This document shows, in pieces, positions 24,401-35,059 of a DNA stretch of 64,000 bases (the stretch's first letter is position 1; every line of letters starts with the position of its first letter). The translations under genes were made by a program, and so were the position numbers. Source of the DNA: Crambe crambe. Its lineage: Eukaryota; Porifera; Demospongiae; Poecilosclerida; Crambeidae. The stretch covers positions 4,539,488 to 4,603,487 of the forward strand of contig OZ004585.1 in NCBI GenBank assembly GCA_963924555.1, read 5' to 3'. The notes below the pieces were generated by a model. The model was given only the letters and a program-made list of their open reading frames with translations. It made no database searches and was not told the origin of the DNA.

Positions 24401-27400
24401 TATGGCTTTCATGTTGCTTTCTTGCTCCCGGTTTCTTAACTTGTCTGCTGGCTGAACTGCAAGGTCAAGGTCATGTGCATGTGTCTAACTATTTGCATAT
24501 GGTATAAGATGTATATACCATAGATAGAATCCAGCACTGCACCTTGGCTCACTGTAGTGTTTTTTGAGGGTAAATGGAAGAGGGGGCAGTGCCATGTTTA
24601 TGTTTACAAGTGAGCACAAAAAATTTCTTCTAAATAAAAAGTGAAGTAAGGATAGCCATAAAAATTTAGCTGCATTCCTATCAATCCTAGCCTTCCCAAT
24701 TTCAATAACCACACCTATATATATCACCCTACTCTTCACTCCCCCTTCAGCAATAAGTGAGTCAAGTAATCCCTTACCCATACCCATCACCAAACTCAAG
24801 AACCACAGCAATAATATTATTACTATTCCTACTTCACTCCTAGGCCTTTATTGAAATTGAGAGGGCTAGGAGTGATAAGAATGTAGCTAAATTTTATGGC
24901 TATCCCTACTTCTTTTTTTTTAGAAGAAATTTTTGTGCTTACTTGTTTCCATTCTTTTTCTTTGTAATTAACTATAATATAGAAATTGATAACATAACCT
25001 TTAAAAAATTTTTTTTAAATCTTCCTTTTGTAAGTGCGTATGTAGTACTGGATATAGAAGATCATTAATAAAATTTGTGTAGTTCGAGGTGCACACACTG
25101 GCATGGTAAAGTGAGCGGACTAGCTATACATACAGTACAGCCATGTAGGATGATACTGAGGAGTGGCCTGACCAGAATAAGCAATTAACAGTGGTGGATC
25201 CAGGATTTTTAGAAAAGGGGGGGGGGGGGGGGGGTCTGGTAACTCTAGCATAAACAAGTTGTGTCAATGCTGCCAGGACGGCAGCCCAATCAGATTGCTA
25301 GAAATTGGTGCGCGCGCTCTTCTTAATTACCCGCATGCTTCCCGGCATGGCTAGCTGTAGACTGTAGTGTAGTGATGGTACCTAGTGACCACAGTTCCCC
25401 TGTGCATGATGAGCGCTTCAAGAAGCATTTAGATTTGACTGAATAAAGCCTGAATAGTTACAGGCTGTAGCAGGAGTAATTATTCTGAGAACAGCCTCAA
25501 GATCCAGACTCTCTCCCCTCTTCTCTAGCCCTTCTCCTTGGCTGCTATGCTCTTCTACAAGCTTGTTTTCAGTCATTTGTCTCCAAACACACTGAGCACT
25601 AAGCCCCACCTATCAATTGCAAATACATGCGCGAAAATATTTGTGGTGATGTAATCTGTAATATAATGACACAACTCGTTTATGCGCTAAGTCCTACAAA
25701 ATCCCTGTTAGCTATCTCTACTAACTGACCAGTGGCTCCATTTGTTGCAGGAATCATATTTTTTGGGAGTTATTTGGGAGCAGCTTGACTACAGGACAAT
25801 GAGGTAAGGATAACTAGACCTGTTGCTGTTGGGATTGTAACTGGCTAGTAGCTATAGCTAGCAATACCCCTCTTTCCACCTGATAGTTGCCTACCTTTTT
25901 TCCACAGCTGCCCTGCTGTCTTAGGGAGAAGTGTGTCCTCACTGATCTCTGACTGGATGTTAGAAAGATATCAGTTCCTGCCTGAGGAGAAGTCCTTGGA
26001 CTGCCATCTTCTTGCAAAGCAGTAGAAGTGATTCCAATATAGAAAAAAGGTATGAAAGTTTGTTTAGGTCAAGTATACTCGATCTGTTTTATAGGACACA
26101 GGATTGATTTTTGTGCATCGAGGATTCAGTTGGGAGGTTGACTTTACAAGCCTGAGGTTTCCTTTTCTCAAAAAAGATCTCAGAGGGTCTTGTTTTGGTA
26201 CTGGTAATACTGTGAGGGTGTTCTCTTTTGCTTTCAAGGCTGTATTGATCAGGGATTTAATGTCTTTGACTGTGTTGATATTATTAGCATGAGAGCTGTT
26301 GATGAATTCCTTCTCTGTAGGAGGTCAGTTTGAAAGGACTGCGTTCTAGGTTCTCCAGCAGCTCTGCCGCTGGAGAACAATAAAATTCGGGTGGTTTATC
26401 TTCCCTTCTATGTGTTCAATAAAATACTGCAAATACCCTTTGATGTGTGAAACCTTCATTAATATTTTGGGGAGAACACTGCTAGTAGGTCCATGCCACT
26501 TACAAAAAAGAAAGAACAAAGTAAGCTCATTCTCAAAATAAGATTTGACTACATGTTGTCTGGATGAAGAAACTATAATATAGTGTGTCTATACTTTAAT
26601 GTATAGTATGTGGAGGATACCACTACATTTAATCGGCAGAATTTAACAACTTACTTTTTCTCTTCATACCCTAAATCACTTTTATTTCATTGTTAAAATA
26701 TTTTCGTATCATGTTAAATGACAACAAAATGTGTAAGTAGTATTAAAGTCAATTAGTAGATATGAAATTAATTCAACATGAAAAATGTTAAACCAGGAAA
26801 GGTATATACATGTATTTGGTTAAAAAAGTCATTATTAAGAAGTGTTGCTCATTTTTCATACCAGTCTGTATACTATTTGTTTGCATCTGCTTGCTCTCCA
26901 TAAGTTATCAGGGTTTCATACGACGGAGGGGGAAAGGGGGAGATCCCCCTCTGATTGAAATCCCCCTTAACCAATTACTGAATTGAATGTGTCTTTATAT
27001 AGCACATTTTTTCTTACACAAGCACACCCCCTGGTTATACTTGTATTAAAAATGTAATACAGTTCATTATAATTCTGTCTAACCATCCAGGTGTTTCTGA
27101 AGCAGTGGGCTCAAATTCAGAGTTGTTCTTTCGTAACTATGCTTGGTTATGCCTCTGATGTTATAAAGGAAAAAATATTTATTCTAAATAAAAAAGAGAA
27201 GTAGGGATGGCTGTGTGCGGTTCAAAAAAGTTCAGCAACAAAAGAGTGAACTTCAGTCAAGTAACCCCTTACCCATCACCAACTACGAGGTAACTATTCC
27301 TACTTCACTCCCTTAAATTATATCTCATCATGAGAGTGAAGTAGAAATAGTTGGCTCGTAGTTGGTGATGGGTAAGGGGTTACTTGACTAAAGTTCACTC

Positions 27401-28509
27401 TCTTGTTGCTGAACTTTTTGAACCGCACACAGCCATCCCTACTTATTTTTTTATTTAGAATAAATATTTTTCCCTTTACTTGTTCATCATCTTTTTTGAT
27501 GTAATGCTCATTACAGGCAACTGGATGCTATCAAAATTTAAAGTTCACATGTTGTAGCTATGTAGTTCATTGCAGATTTCATCAGAATCTGATCTGGAAG
27601 ATCTATACAGTTTATAATAAGATTGCCATTGACCTAATTTTGTATATAATTTTTAAGGCCTTTACTGATATGTACTTGATATACTGTTGCATCAAGGGTT
27701 GATTCATAACCAGACTAGTGCCTAGGGTTTACGCTCTGAGCATCGAGAGACCGAGAAAGCTAATGACAGATTCACTAGTCAGTTGCGAAGTCAAGGTCCA
27801 AGAATCACGTGAGGTCAAGGTCCAAGAATCATGTGAGGTCAAGGTCCAAGAATCACGTGTATGGGGTGGGGCTGCCTCGTTGTAGGTTGAAAGCTAACAA
27901 GTTGGAAAATGACGTGCTATTTTTGAACATGTCGATTTAAAGGTAAAGGATTATAGCACAGTCATTTCTGAGTAGATTGGTATAAGAATTATAGCATTTG
28001 AATGGACCATTTCTGAAATAAGTTGTTTGATGATGATGATGATGAACAACCAGATGAAAACGGTGATTTTTGAAGTAGCTGTAAAATGATACTGCTTTGT
28101 TCTCTGCTCTTCATATTTGAGTCCTAGCACATTGAAAGTGTTCTGTCTTCAAGTTAGGAGTTGCTGACTGCAGGAGGTAAGTATTCTGGAGTTATAAAAT
28201 AAAATATTAAGTACTACTCCAATGGAGCTTCCGTGCCATCCCTACTTAGAGAGTACTATCGTACTCTCTGATAAAAGACAGCTACATCCTGGAATTGAAT
28301 TTCAACAACTACTCTGTTCTAGCTATAATATGTACATATTGTAACTCATAAACATTTAAATTTGGAGTGTTGATATACCTTCAATACTGCCATATACTTT
28401 TGCATGTGTCATTAGAGCATGCGCAATTAAGAAGCTTACTTGGGGTCAAAGGTCAACTGGCAACGTTCCTCTCCCTAGGCACTAGTTATATAGTACACAG
28501 CTGGAATTG

Positions 28510-28541
<32 letters not shown>

Positions 28542-31500
28542 GTAATAAAGCCTTTTTAGTTGGAACAAATAGCAAAAGGTCAATGTCACAGCTGCAGCCA
28601 GTAAGTCAGTATGTTGATCTTTATCATTATTATGAACAAAAGTCAATTATAGATATCGTTTTTTTTTCTTATGTTAGCGAATATTTTTGAACATTCTTCT
28701 CTCTACTGTGTAGGTGTAATGATTCACTGTAGTCTTCTGAGAACCTGTAGAGTAAGGGTAGAAGAGAAAGAAGAGTTTTTAGTCTATACAGTCCTATGGA
28801 CTTTGACCTGCCATCCCTACTTAGAGAGTGCTAGTGCACTCTCTGATTATGAACAAACTGAACAAAAGTCAATTCTAGAAATCATTTTTTTCTTGTGTTA
28901 GCGAATGAATTTTTTATTTTTGAACATTCTTCTCTCTACTGTGTAGGTGTAACCTACAACTTGTAGAATAAGTTCTTCTGAGAACTTGTAGAGTAAGGGT
29001 AGAAGAGAAAGAAGAGTTTTTAGTCTATACAGTCCTATGGACTTTGACCTGCCATCCCTACTTAGAGAGTGCTAGTGCACTCTCTGATTATGAACAAACT
29101 GAACAAAAGTCAATTCTAGAAATCATTTTTTTCTTGTGTTAGCGAATGAATTTTTTATTTTTGAACATTCTTCTCTCTACTGTGTAGGTGTAACCTACAA
29201 CTTGTAGAATAAGTTCTTCTGAGAACTTGTAGAGTAAGGGTAGAAGAGAAAGAAGAGTTTTTAGTCTATACAGTCCTATGGACTTTGACCTGTCATCCCT
29301 ACTTAGAGAGTGCTAGTGCACTCTCTGATTATGAACAAACTGAACAAAAGTCAATTCTAGAAATCGTTTTTTTCTTGTGTTAGCGAATGAATTTTTGATT
29401 TTTGAACATTCTTCTCTCTACTGTGTAGGTGTAACCTACACAGTAGAGAACTTGTAGAATAAGTTCTTCTGAGAACTTGTAGAGTAAGGGTAGAAGAGAA
29501 AGAAGAGTTTTTAGTTTAGGACTTTGATCTGCCATCTCTACTTAGTGCACTCTCTGATTTGGGTCAAAACGGAGTTATTGGAAGCTGGAGTTTTATAGCT
29601 ATGCTGTTTAACAAATTTCTACTTAGTCTAGGGATGTGGTGAGCGAAACTTTAGCCAATGACTTCACCTTATCCCACCAGACGAAACCGGAAGTCAGAAC
29701 ATATAAAGCAGTGCCCCTCATTTGATTCCGTAGGCGGCTCGCTTCGCTCACCAATTAAAATAATTAATACTTATCGTTAATTTTTACTCATGAAATGCCT
29801 TACCATCTGATGACGATAAATTGAATTGTTGCCTTAACATTTCCCTTCCAAGGTAACGATTTTCAATTGCCACTGTAATGTTATATATGCCCTCATCAAA
29901 TTCATTGAAGTTCCAGAGCACTAATTTCATGTCATATTTACAGAAGGTGATATCAGGTTCAATGCAAGTCCGTTGTTGCTCAACTCTGAACTTTCCACTG
30001 CTATTACAAAGTTGGGATGAGAAATTTCTCAAATTGGAACATAAATACACCTCTTCATTTTCTTCATTTAATTTGGTAATTTCTAAATATCTGATTCTTT
30101 TGGTCATTTTACAAGATCCACCATCAGTGAAACTTATTCTGGTGTCTATCAATACATTACCATTTGGAGTACCAGCAATCTGCATTATTCCGGGGCATTC
30201 TCCAAATTCACCAGGACAAGATATAAAAAATGGTCTTCCTACAATAATAAAGATTGTAGTGTGAAATAAACATCTGATATTATTTGCATTATACAAAATA
30301 AGGTGCAACTACGTATGTGAAAAAAAAAGAGTTCAAGCGCATGCCATATAATTATGGGATCAACTGAATATCCACAGAAAATTCCTACTTCTCTCCATAC
30401 ACTTTCCTATGGAGCTATACCCTCATGCAAGTCTGGAGAAGTCAGAATTCCCATGGATGTTGAACAAACTCTATTACCTCGCACAAATAAGCACAATGAT
30501 GCTGGCTGAATAGTATTGTTGTCAACTCCACAATGGTAGGTGCCTTCTGCAAAACCATTAACTTCACGTATGGTCAGCTCATTTCCATTTTGGTAAAATG
30601 AATCATTCAGAGTTAAAGGTGCACCTAAACCATCCAGTGAGTCATTCCCATTCATGTATCTCCGTATGTACCAGGATGAAGATGATGCATCAGGACCAGA
30701 GCACCGTGCTGATACTTGAATGTCAGAAAAGGGATCTACAGCTAAAGACAGCATAATTTCCAATGTGTCAGTGGGGAATGTGAAGCATCACATAGATACA
30801 TGCAGCTATTGTGAATTGCACTCAAATATTTAAGTTTTGGCCAAGGAGCTTGCTGATTAACACAGTCACAATTATCATCCCATAATAATTAGTATAGTTA
30901 AGATAAGCACTCTGGAAGCCTTCTTTCCCTGAACCACAGTTTAAAATTAGTATAGTAGCTAATTACATGCTTTTGAGTGTAATTTGGGTATAATTGCATG
31001 AGGAACTGGCTAGGTAATTGCACGAGGTGAAGCCGAGTGCAGTCCCGAGTGCAAGTGATTGCCTATTAATCATAATAATTATGGTCTAGCCTACAATCTT
31101 CAGAAATGTCGTTACTAGGTTAGTCTGCACATGCACAGTAGGTAGCTAGAAATGAAATTATGAACTACGAGTGAAATTAAGGATTAATTTCCCTTGAACT
31201 AATGAGGGTAAATATTTAACCATGTATAGCAGGTGGTAAAATCTTTGAGTTTTGGAGATAATGGCAGTATTTGTGGTTAAATTTTTTGGTGCGGTGTGGC
31301 GCGTGCAGCTAGCTGACCTATAGCCAGCCATGCACCAGGTGCTAGTATGGTATAGGCTTAAAATGCTAGAAGTAGAACTCAGTGTAGTTAAGGCAGGCTA
31401 TAATTTGTGATAGTACTTGAGAAAAGGGGTCTTATCACGCAAAAATTCAAAACCGAGATTTACATGGTTTTTAAATCTAATTAATACACCACTTTGTTCC

Positions 31501-32614
31501 TGAGTTATACTTTACATCTCATGTACATTTTATATGTAGCTTGTAAACTTTACAAGCGTTTAACAGCTTTTAATGTTTTGCACGATAAGACCCCTTTTCT
31601 CAAGTACTATTAAGTACATGTACATAACAACAGTACATGAAAAATTGTAGCTGAGTCAGCACATTACATTGATTATAATACAATTCCAGCAAAAACGTTC
31701 ATCAGCAGATCGACAGCGAGATGACCTGCAGACAGTCTCCGAGGAAGGCCTTGAGCTCTACGTAGCTAGATATCGACTCGTGCATGCTAGTGGTGGTACA
31801 ATTTCTTCTGCCTTCATCGTGTCTGTAAAGTTTCATCACACTGCAAATCTGACAATAGAACATCATCATAAACATGGGTGGTGTTATACTATAGCTAGCT
31901 GTAAGTGCAGAACTAGCTAGCTAGCTAGCTCTAGTGCTAACATAAGCTAGTCAGCTTAGAGAGATAGCTAGTCAGCCTAGAGAACGGTGGGCACAGGCAT
32001 GCAATGCTTGATGTGAACGGTGTAGAAAATTAAACGCACAGGTAACTGTGTAGAACCTACAACGGTCAAGTCGTTCAATGCCAGTCTTACATGGACGGAA
32101 CGGGAACTTTTTTTTGCAGTCTACCATACTTAGCATAAAATCTATGCCTTCTTCCTGATGAACAGTGTGTCCCACAGCAATTTTCATCACCAGCAAATTT
32201 GCTGACATATCCTTAAAAGGCCTTGGGGAAGTCTTTTTGCAGTTAAAGTATCAGAATAAAGCCTCTTTTTTGCTACTGCAACAATCCGGGGCAGCACTGG
32301 GATTTCTTACGTTATATGTGCAGTATAATTATTTGTGGGTAAAAACTGTGGTCTTTTCAATCACAAAAACCATGAAAATAACCCGCTATACAGTAGGTCT
32401 TGAAAATACAATATATACAGTAGTGCTAATGGGGGGGGGGGGGGGGGGGGGGGAGCAAAAAACAACAACAAAAAAACAATAAACAAACAAACAAAAATTT
32501 TTCTAGCAATCAAAACTTACTTCTGTTTTCGATGCCGTCAGTTCTACACAAATCTTCCAATCCACATCCCCAAGCAGGAGAAAGAATGGCTACTAGCATC
32601 CACACAATGATCAT
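12468..32614 (-). CDS. Ig-like receptor, gene D (six exons, 3' end not found)
   Basis: Exons: 32614-32521 (ATG, signal peptide MIIVWMLVAILSPAWG, donor GTAAGT), 30741-30478 (Ig-like, Cys...WYIRR...YHCG), 30238-29804 (second Cys-rich module beginning GRPFFISCPGEFG), 13945-13853 (Ser/Thr stalk with SFTTSFTTSF), 13581-13465 (transmembrane IVVPTVIGIVIVLVIILTVI then RIRKKMKG) and 12604-12468 (tail with repeated KERETDLP / RERETAELP). Every junction is phase 1 and lengths fit, so all six can be one gene. That needs a 15.9-kb intron (13946-29803) full of transposons. The tail exon ends in phase 0 before GTACGT, and no following exon was recognised below 12.4 kb. The tail shown has no tyrosine. Alternatively the stalk/TM/tail set belongs to another receptor whose Ig exons were lost. 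Confidence 0.6.
15360..15752 (-). pseudogene. Transposon-like gene remnant, C-terminal part
   Basis: On the minus strand, stretches such as MTPRQLFEWAIENV, RREEILLMERFLKS and QWWVGCIIQLDED followed by HPHGP can be read in shifting frames with stops. They resemble the C-terminal part of a widespread uncharacterised invertebrate protein family, probably transposon-derived, whose core carries a KGACDGVG-like motif (seen at 21.6 kb here). The DIRS-like element separates this piece from the rest. The family call is from memory and modest. Confidence 0.45.
15916..18255 (+). CDS. DIRS-like ORF1 (Gag-like), apparently spliced
   Basis: Exon 1 (15916-16084) begins MSDREDDTPSFTPAQQ and ends in phase 1 at a GTAAGT donor. 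Exon 2 starts at 17306 after CCCTTGCAG and continues in phase as GLGIMPPPANLHG. The second exon encodes a helical central region and two cysteine motifs: CRYC-x4-H-x4-C, a CCHC zinc knuckle near residue 240 of that frame, and a later CRYNPCRYIHSCTEC cluster. It presumably binds the element RNA. The end of the frame (after about 18160) is hydrophobic and low-confidence, so the true stop or a further splice is unclear. The intron (16085-17305) is full of simple repeats. Confidence 0.55.
16379..16456. repeat. TAA trinucleotide microsatellite
   Basis: AATAAT repeats with some interruptions lie within the ORF1 intron. On the minus strand they create a spurious poly-tyrosine frame. Confidence 0.9.
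16588..16800. repeat. 36-bp tandem repeat (GGACAAGCTGTCCATATGC units)
   Basis: About four near-identical units of ATAGGACAAGCTGTCCATAT plus GCAAGCTGCTCACTTG, then two diverged ones. Each unit contains the palindrome GGACAAGCTGTCC and a CAAGCTGCTCACTTG tail. Looser copies continue to about 16920. It lies in the ORF1 intron. Confidence 0.85.
17230..17250. repeat. Poly-C tract
   Basis: A run of about 21 C just upstream of the ORF1 exon-2 acceptor. It adjoins an A-rich stretch. Confidence 0.9.
18258..18475. repeat. AAT/AAAT-rich simple repeat
   Basis: AATA and TAAA repeats separate ORF1 from the reverse transcriptase frame, ending in about 15 AAAT units. Confidence 0.9.
18475..20274 (+). pseudogene. 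DIRS-like reverse transcriptase / RNase H with internal stop
   Basis: One frame runs throughout except for an in-frame TAG at 18976-18978. Before the stop are FGVIPKKHQPGKWRLITDLS-type motifs; after it KIDIKSAYRLVPV, GLRSAPKIFNALAD and the catalytic HYLDDFAV box. The RNase H domain follows, with SDASGTWGCGAY, AAKELIPIV, CDNVAVV and DNDLADDLSR. These are the expected acidic residues of both active sites. Its 3' end overlaps the recombinase frame by 79 bases, a common arrangement in such elements. The stop makes the copy defective unless read through. Confidence 0.85.
20196..21194 (+). pseudogene. DIRS-like tyrosine recombinase, two frameshifts
   Basis: The N-terminal SAM-like part (residues TYQSALKKFANFCSLY) is in one frame to about 20583. 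A second frame then carries the catalytic Arg in FRAGEIT and Lys in KKSKTDQ. Near 21020 the first frame returns with the HSFR box, GRWNS and the nucleophile Tyr in FLAYIR, ending at a TAA (21192). All five catalytic positions are visible but split by two opposite frameshifts. The enzyme would have integrated circular element DNA; this copy is dead. Confidence 0.85.
21343..21495. repeat. Imperfect inverted repeat near 3' end of DIRS-like element
   Basis: GGGGGCCCTTGGCA on the left faces TGCCGAGGGCCCCCT on the right, with related TCAATTACTGGTAATTGGTGC / CAGTAATTGACGCTAAT blocks between. It may correspond to the complex terminal repeats of these elements. Confidence 0.55.
21516..22200 (-). pseudogene. 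Transposon-like gene remnant, core part
   Basis: The minus-strand frame includes DFGPAEWYFSATSHSKGACD followed by GVGDKIKRVAARASLQRP, a motif I associate with uncharacterised multicopy invertebrate proteins. Further upstream, VYKQWISVDRCTLET fits the same family. Stops and frameshifts are frequent. It belongs with 15360-15752; the DIRS-like element has split the two. Confidence 0.5.
22445..22560. repeat. Inverted copy of sequence at 15095-15175
   Basis: The stretch containing TTTGGAGTCCCAAATTAAAA is the reverse of a block at about 15140-15170. The two lie on opposite sides of the DIRS-like insertion, so they may be inverted ends of the older element. Confidence 0.55.
22785..23590 (-). mobile_element. 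Foldback MITE family 2, long copy
   Basis: Contains the hairpin half (23318-23582, arms around CTTCAATAATAATCCCTACA) plus a flank matching 34670-34985 in reverse (AACAATACAAACTAGACTCT). Relatives: 34378-35005 and 44518-44965. No coding function recognised. Confidence 0.75.
23829..23908. repeat. Foldback hairpin
   Basis: Perfect 24-base arms TTGACATAAACCCTACATCG plus four more bases each side, with a 30-base AT-rich loop. Confidence 0.85.
24000..24440. repeat. Degenerate tandem repeat, ~80-bp period
   Basis: Five or so diverged units contain GCTCTTGCTATTTCAGGCTC-like and CTTGCTCCC-like segments followed by TGAGCTTTGTACC. No coding pattern was found. Confidence 0.6.
24617..24936. mobile_element. 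Foldback MITE family 1 copy
   Basis: Same arms as 11556-12040 but with the right half shortened. Confidence 0.85.
25418..26520 (-). pseudogene. Coding-like remnants, unknown product
   Basis: Several minus-strand open blocks follow each other. KVSHIKGYLQYFIEHIEG (about 26470-26370) shifts frame into SPAAELLENLERSPFKLTSY, then into EFINSSHANNINTVKDIKS. A block containing EDGSPRTSPQAGTDIF ends at an AAAAAG/GTAGGC donor (25895), and a 174-nt phase-0 exon (25591-25418) reads CVWRQMTENKLVEEHSS to a stop. Codon-like composition and compatible splice phases suggest a decayed small gene or element. I do not recognise it. It sits inside the large intron of gene D. Confidence 0.3.
27169..27475. mobile_element. 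Foldback MITE, relative of family 1
   Basis: Arms of about 150 bases (TTCTAAATAAAAAAGAGAAG and GTTCAAAAAGTTCAGCAAC) close around CTTAAATTATATCTCATCATG. Only the outer sequence is shared with family 1. Confidence 0.85.
27789..27860. repeat. 24-bp tandem repeat, three units
   Basis: GAGGTCAAGGTCCAAGAATC plus ACGT/ATGT is repeated three times. Confidence 0.9.
28540..29560. repeat. ~240-bp tandem array, about four units
   Basis: Units share TATGGACTTTGACCTGCCAT at about 28795, 29036 and 29277, spaced 240-241 bases, each with the short palindrome AGAGAGTGCTAGTGCACTCT. The first and last units are diverged. Related single units in reverse lie at 55840-56060 and in direct form at 58630-58755. Confidence 0.9.
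29571..29803. other. Intron sequence after gene D exon 3
   Basis: Nothing recognisable apart from the GTAAGG donor at the exon edge. Confidence 0.5.
31410..31610. mobile_element. 201-bp TIR element in gene D intron 1
   Basis: Terminal inverted repeats of about 33 bases start ATAGTACTTGAGAAAAGGGG and end in the complement. The interior is unrelated AT-rich sequence. Confidence 0.85.
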
Positions 32615-34377
32615 TTTATCTGCAAAATCAAAGTTTAGTTAAGTAGCCATTCAATGAACATCTGAATTGGCTACATAGATATAGCCAGTAGCTATACCAA
32701 GTAGTTTTCTTGCTCTTGTACACACTATTTTCTTAGTACACTCTACTATCATAGAAGTGCCATCAATTAAATGCCATGCATCTAGCTACTACTTCTCAGC
32801 AGCTACAACAACTTAGGCAGTGATAACAGTGATAATGCAGTGATTGCATTGATGAGTGAGATTTCTTGAGTGTTGCTTGCTGAAGCCGAGGTTTTTCAGG
32901 AGGAGCATAGCTGGCCAAGGGGTTTCACATTGAAGGCAGTGATAAGCATGTGATCACATGCACATGATGCACAGTGAAGAAAGTGATCACAGTTCTGTAA
33001 TGTATCGAAAGCTCTAGTTACTTACCCTAACTTCTTGAGGCTTGATAATATTGCGTAGCTGGCTCAGGTGTGTAGCCAGGATTTTATCATAGGGGTGCTT
33101 AGCAAGAAAAGAAATATCTGCGCGCTTGTGCGCGGAATTTTTTTAACCTAGTCACACCCACTTTCCCACTGACCACACCCTTTTTGGATAAATCGTGCCC
33201 ACTTGATGTCAATTATCATTAATCGATTTACAAGTTATGGAGAGATGCTAAAATTGCTGAAATTTTGGTTTGTTCTAGTGTCCAATATTAATTTTCATCA
33301 TCAATATCCCTTCACCAAATAGCTATCTGCACTCGCTTTGAATGTCTGATGAAAATTACACAGTGCAAGTTGCAACATAACAATAGTGGTACGATTCTTG
33401 TATTGTAGCCTATGAGAGAAATCTTGTTCTAATTAAGAGAATGACATTTTATGCAAAGTGGGTACTGGGTATGCCCTAACACAAAATTTCGAAGTGCACC
33501 AGTTTTGGCTTTCTTTTGATACCAAACACACCAGGTAGAAGTGAGCTTACAACAGTACATTTTTGAAGAATGGAAGAATGGGTCTACTCTATAATAAAAA
33601 CAAAACAACCCATGAGTTACAATTTGCAACTCAGACAACCTAAAAATGGGTTGGTTTTACACATTTGTGTAGATGAGATCTTATGCTACTAGCAATCTTC
33701 AGAAATCAGCCCAGAAATTTTGAAAGGGGGGTTCTATAATAATCCGCATGCAAGATTTGCCTGGCCACGCCCACTTTTACCTGACCACAACAATTTTAGC
33801 GCATACACTGTTTTTTAGCTAGCTATGTATTAAACTAGCAGCTGGTAGCTAATTGTTAAAATCATGAAGATTACGAGTAGATGATGAAGATGGTACCACT
33901 TCTTCTACCTGTACAATTTTACAATAAGACTTAGATAAGCTAAACTAAGCAGAGCTTAGTTTCGGGCACCATAGATCTGTTACTGTTTATTCAGTAGTTT
34001 ATAGCAAGCAAAAAACTGACCTTTTCTGGACAATAGAATAGGCTTTGCTAGACTCGTTCTTTCACTCTGCTTCGAGCATCAGCTAGCTCATGCACATGAA
34101 CTAAATACAACCAATTTTTAATGACGTGCGTGATGTATGTGCTAGTGCGGTTTCTCAGAGTAATCTGTCCAGCTTCATCTAGGAGCACACAGTCCCACTA
34201 ATGCAGACACATCCTCAATGCAAACTTCTGAACCTTTTCTAATTTTTTGACAAGGTGAAGGTCCCACACTTATACAGGAAGGAATACTAGTATTTGTACA
34301 GGAAGGAATACATGGTAGCTACAAAGCTAAAGTGTCCCATAGACATGCATGCATCTTACTTATATGTAGCAATGAAA
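32615..34377. other. Intergenic, upstream of gene D
   Basis: No gene recognised. Contains degenerate copies of a GTGGGCGTGGC/GCGCGCAAGCGCG repeat near 33110-33190 and 33750-33790. Confidence 0.5.
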
Positions 34378-35005
34378 GGAAAAAAATTTATGCTAAATAA
34401 AAAGGCCATGTAGGGTTAGTCTGTACTTTAACAGTCTCTGTCAACAAAAATCAAAATTATGCTGCCTTCAATAATAATCCATACATCACTGCCTCCCACC
34501 AAGCTGCTTTAATTGTTTATGTCAGTATAAAAGTGTTCTGCTTGGTTTAGGCAGTGATGTAGGGATTATTATTGAAGGCAGCATAATTTTGATTATTGTT
34601 GACAAAAACTGTTAAAGTCTACATGGCCTTTTTATTTAGCATATTTTTTTTCCTTTCACTTGTTTGTTTACTTCTTGTATGACCTAAGGTTGCATATTGT
34701 TTTCAAGTAAAAATAGCTGGTTGGCACGTGCGTACATGCACGTGATAGTGACAGATGCGTGCGCATGACAAATGATGTCATTTTAAAATGGCTGACATAG
34801 AAAAGTCGTTCGATATGAGTGAAGGGAAACTGTGGATATAACGATGGTAAAAGCACAGCATTGTTTTCCAGATGTAAGAAGTTTAGTTGAGCCTGTAGCA
34901 AGAATAGAAGAGATACAGAGAGTCTAGTTTGTATTGTTCTAATGAGAGAAGCCATGCCCATTCCGTACTAACCCTACATAGAGAGTGCTACCGCACTCTC
35001 TGATA
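34378..35005. mobile_element. Foldback MITE family 2 copy with flank
   Basis: Hairpin 34378-34650 followed by the flank shared with 22785-23320. It ends in the short palindrome AGAGAGTGCTACCGCACTCT (34980). Confidence 0.8.
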
Positions 35006-35059
35006 TAACAATAATATTAACATCCTAACTTCTGTGTATCGAAAAAAAAAATGCCATAA

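Noticed and set aside
29878..30264. 128-codon plus-strand frame
   Set aside because: It is the antisense shadow of gene D exon 3, which has splice sites and Ig-like cysteines.
31669..31920. 83-codon plus-strand frame near a transposon
   Set aside because: No splice partner, no recognised domain, and it ends in a TAGC repeat.
31972..32240. Extra exon of gene D on the minus strand (contains MSANLLVMKIAVGH)
   Set aside because: The signal-peptide exon already joins in phase 1 to 30741-30478, and a strong acceptor for this block is missing.
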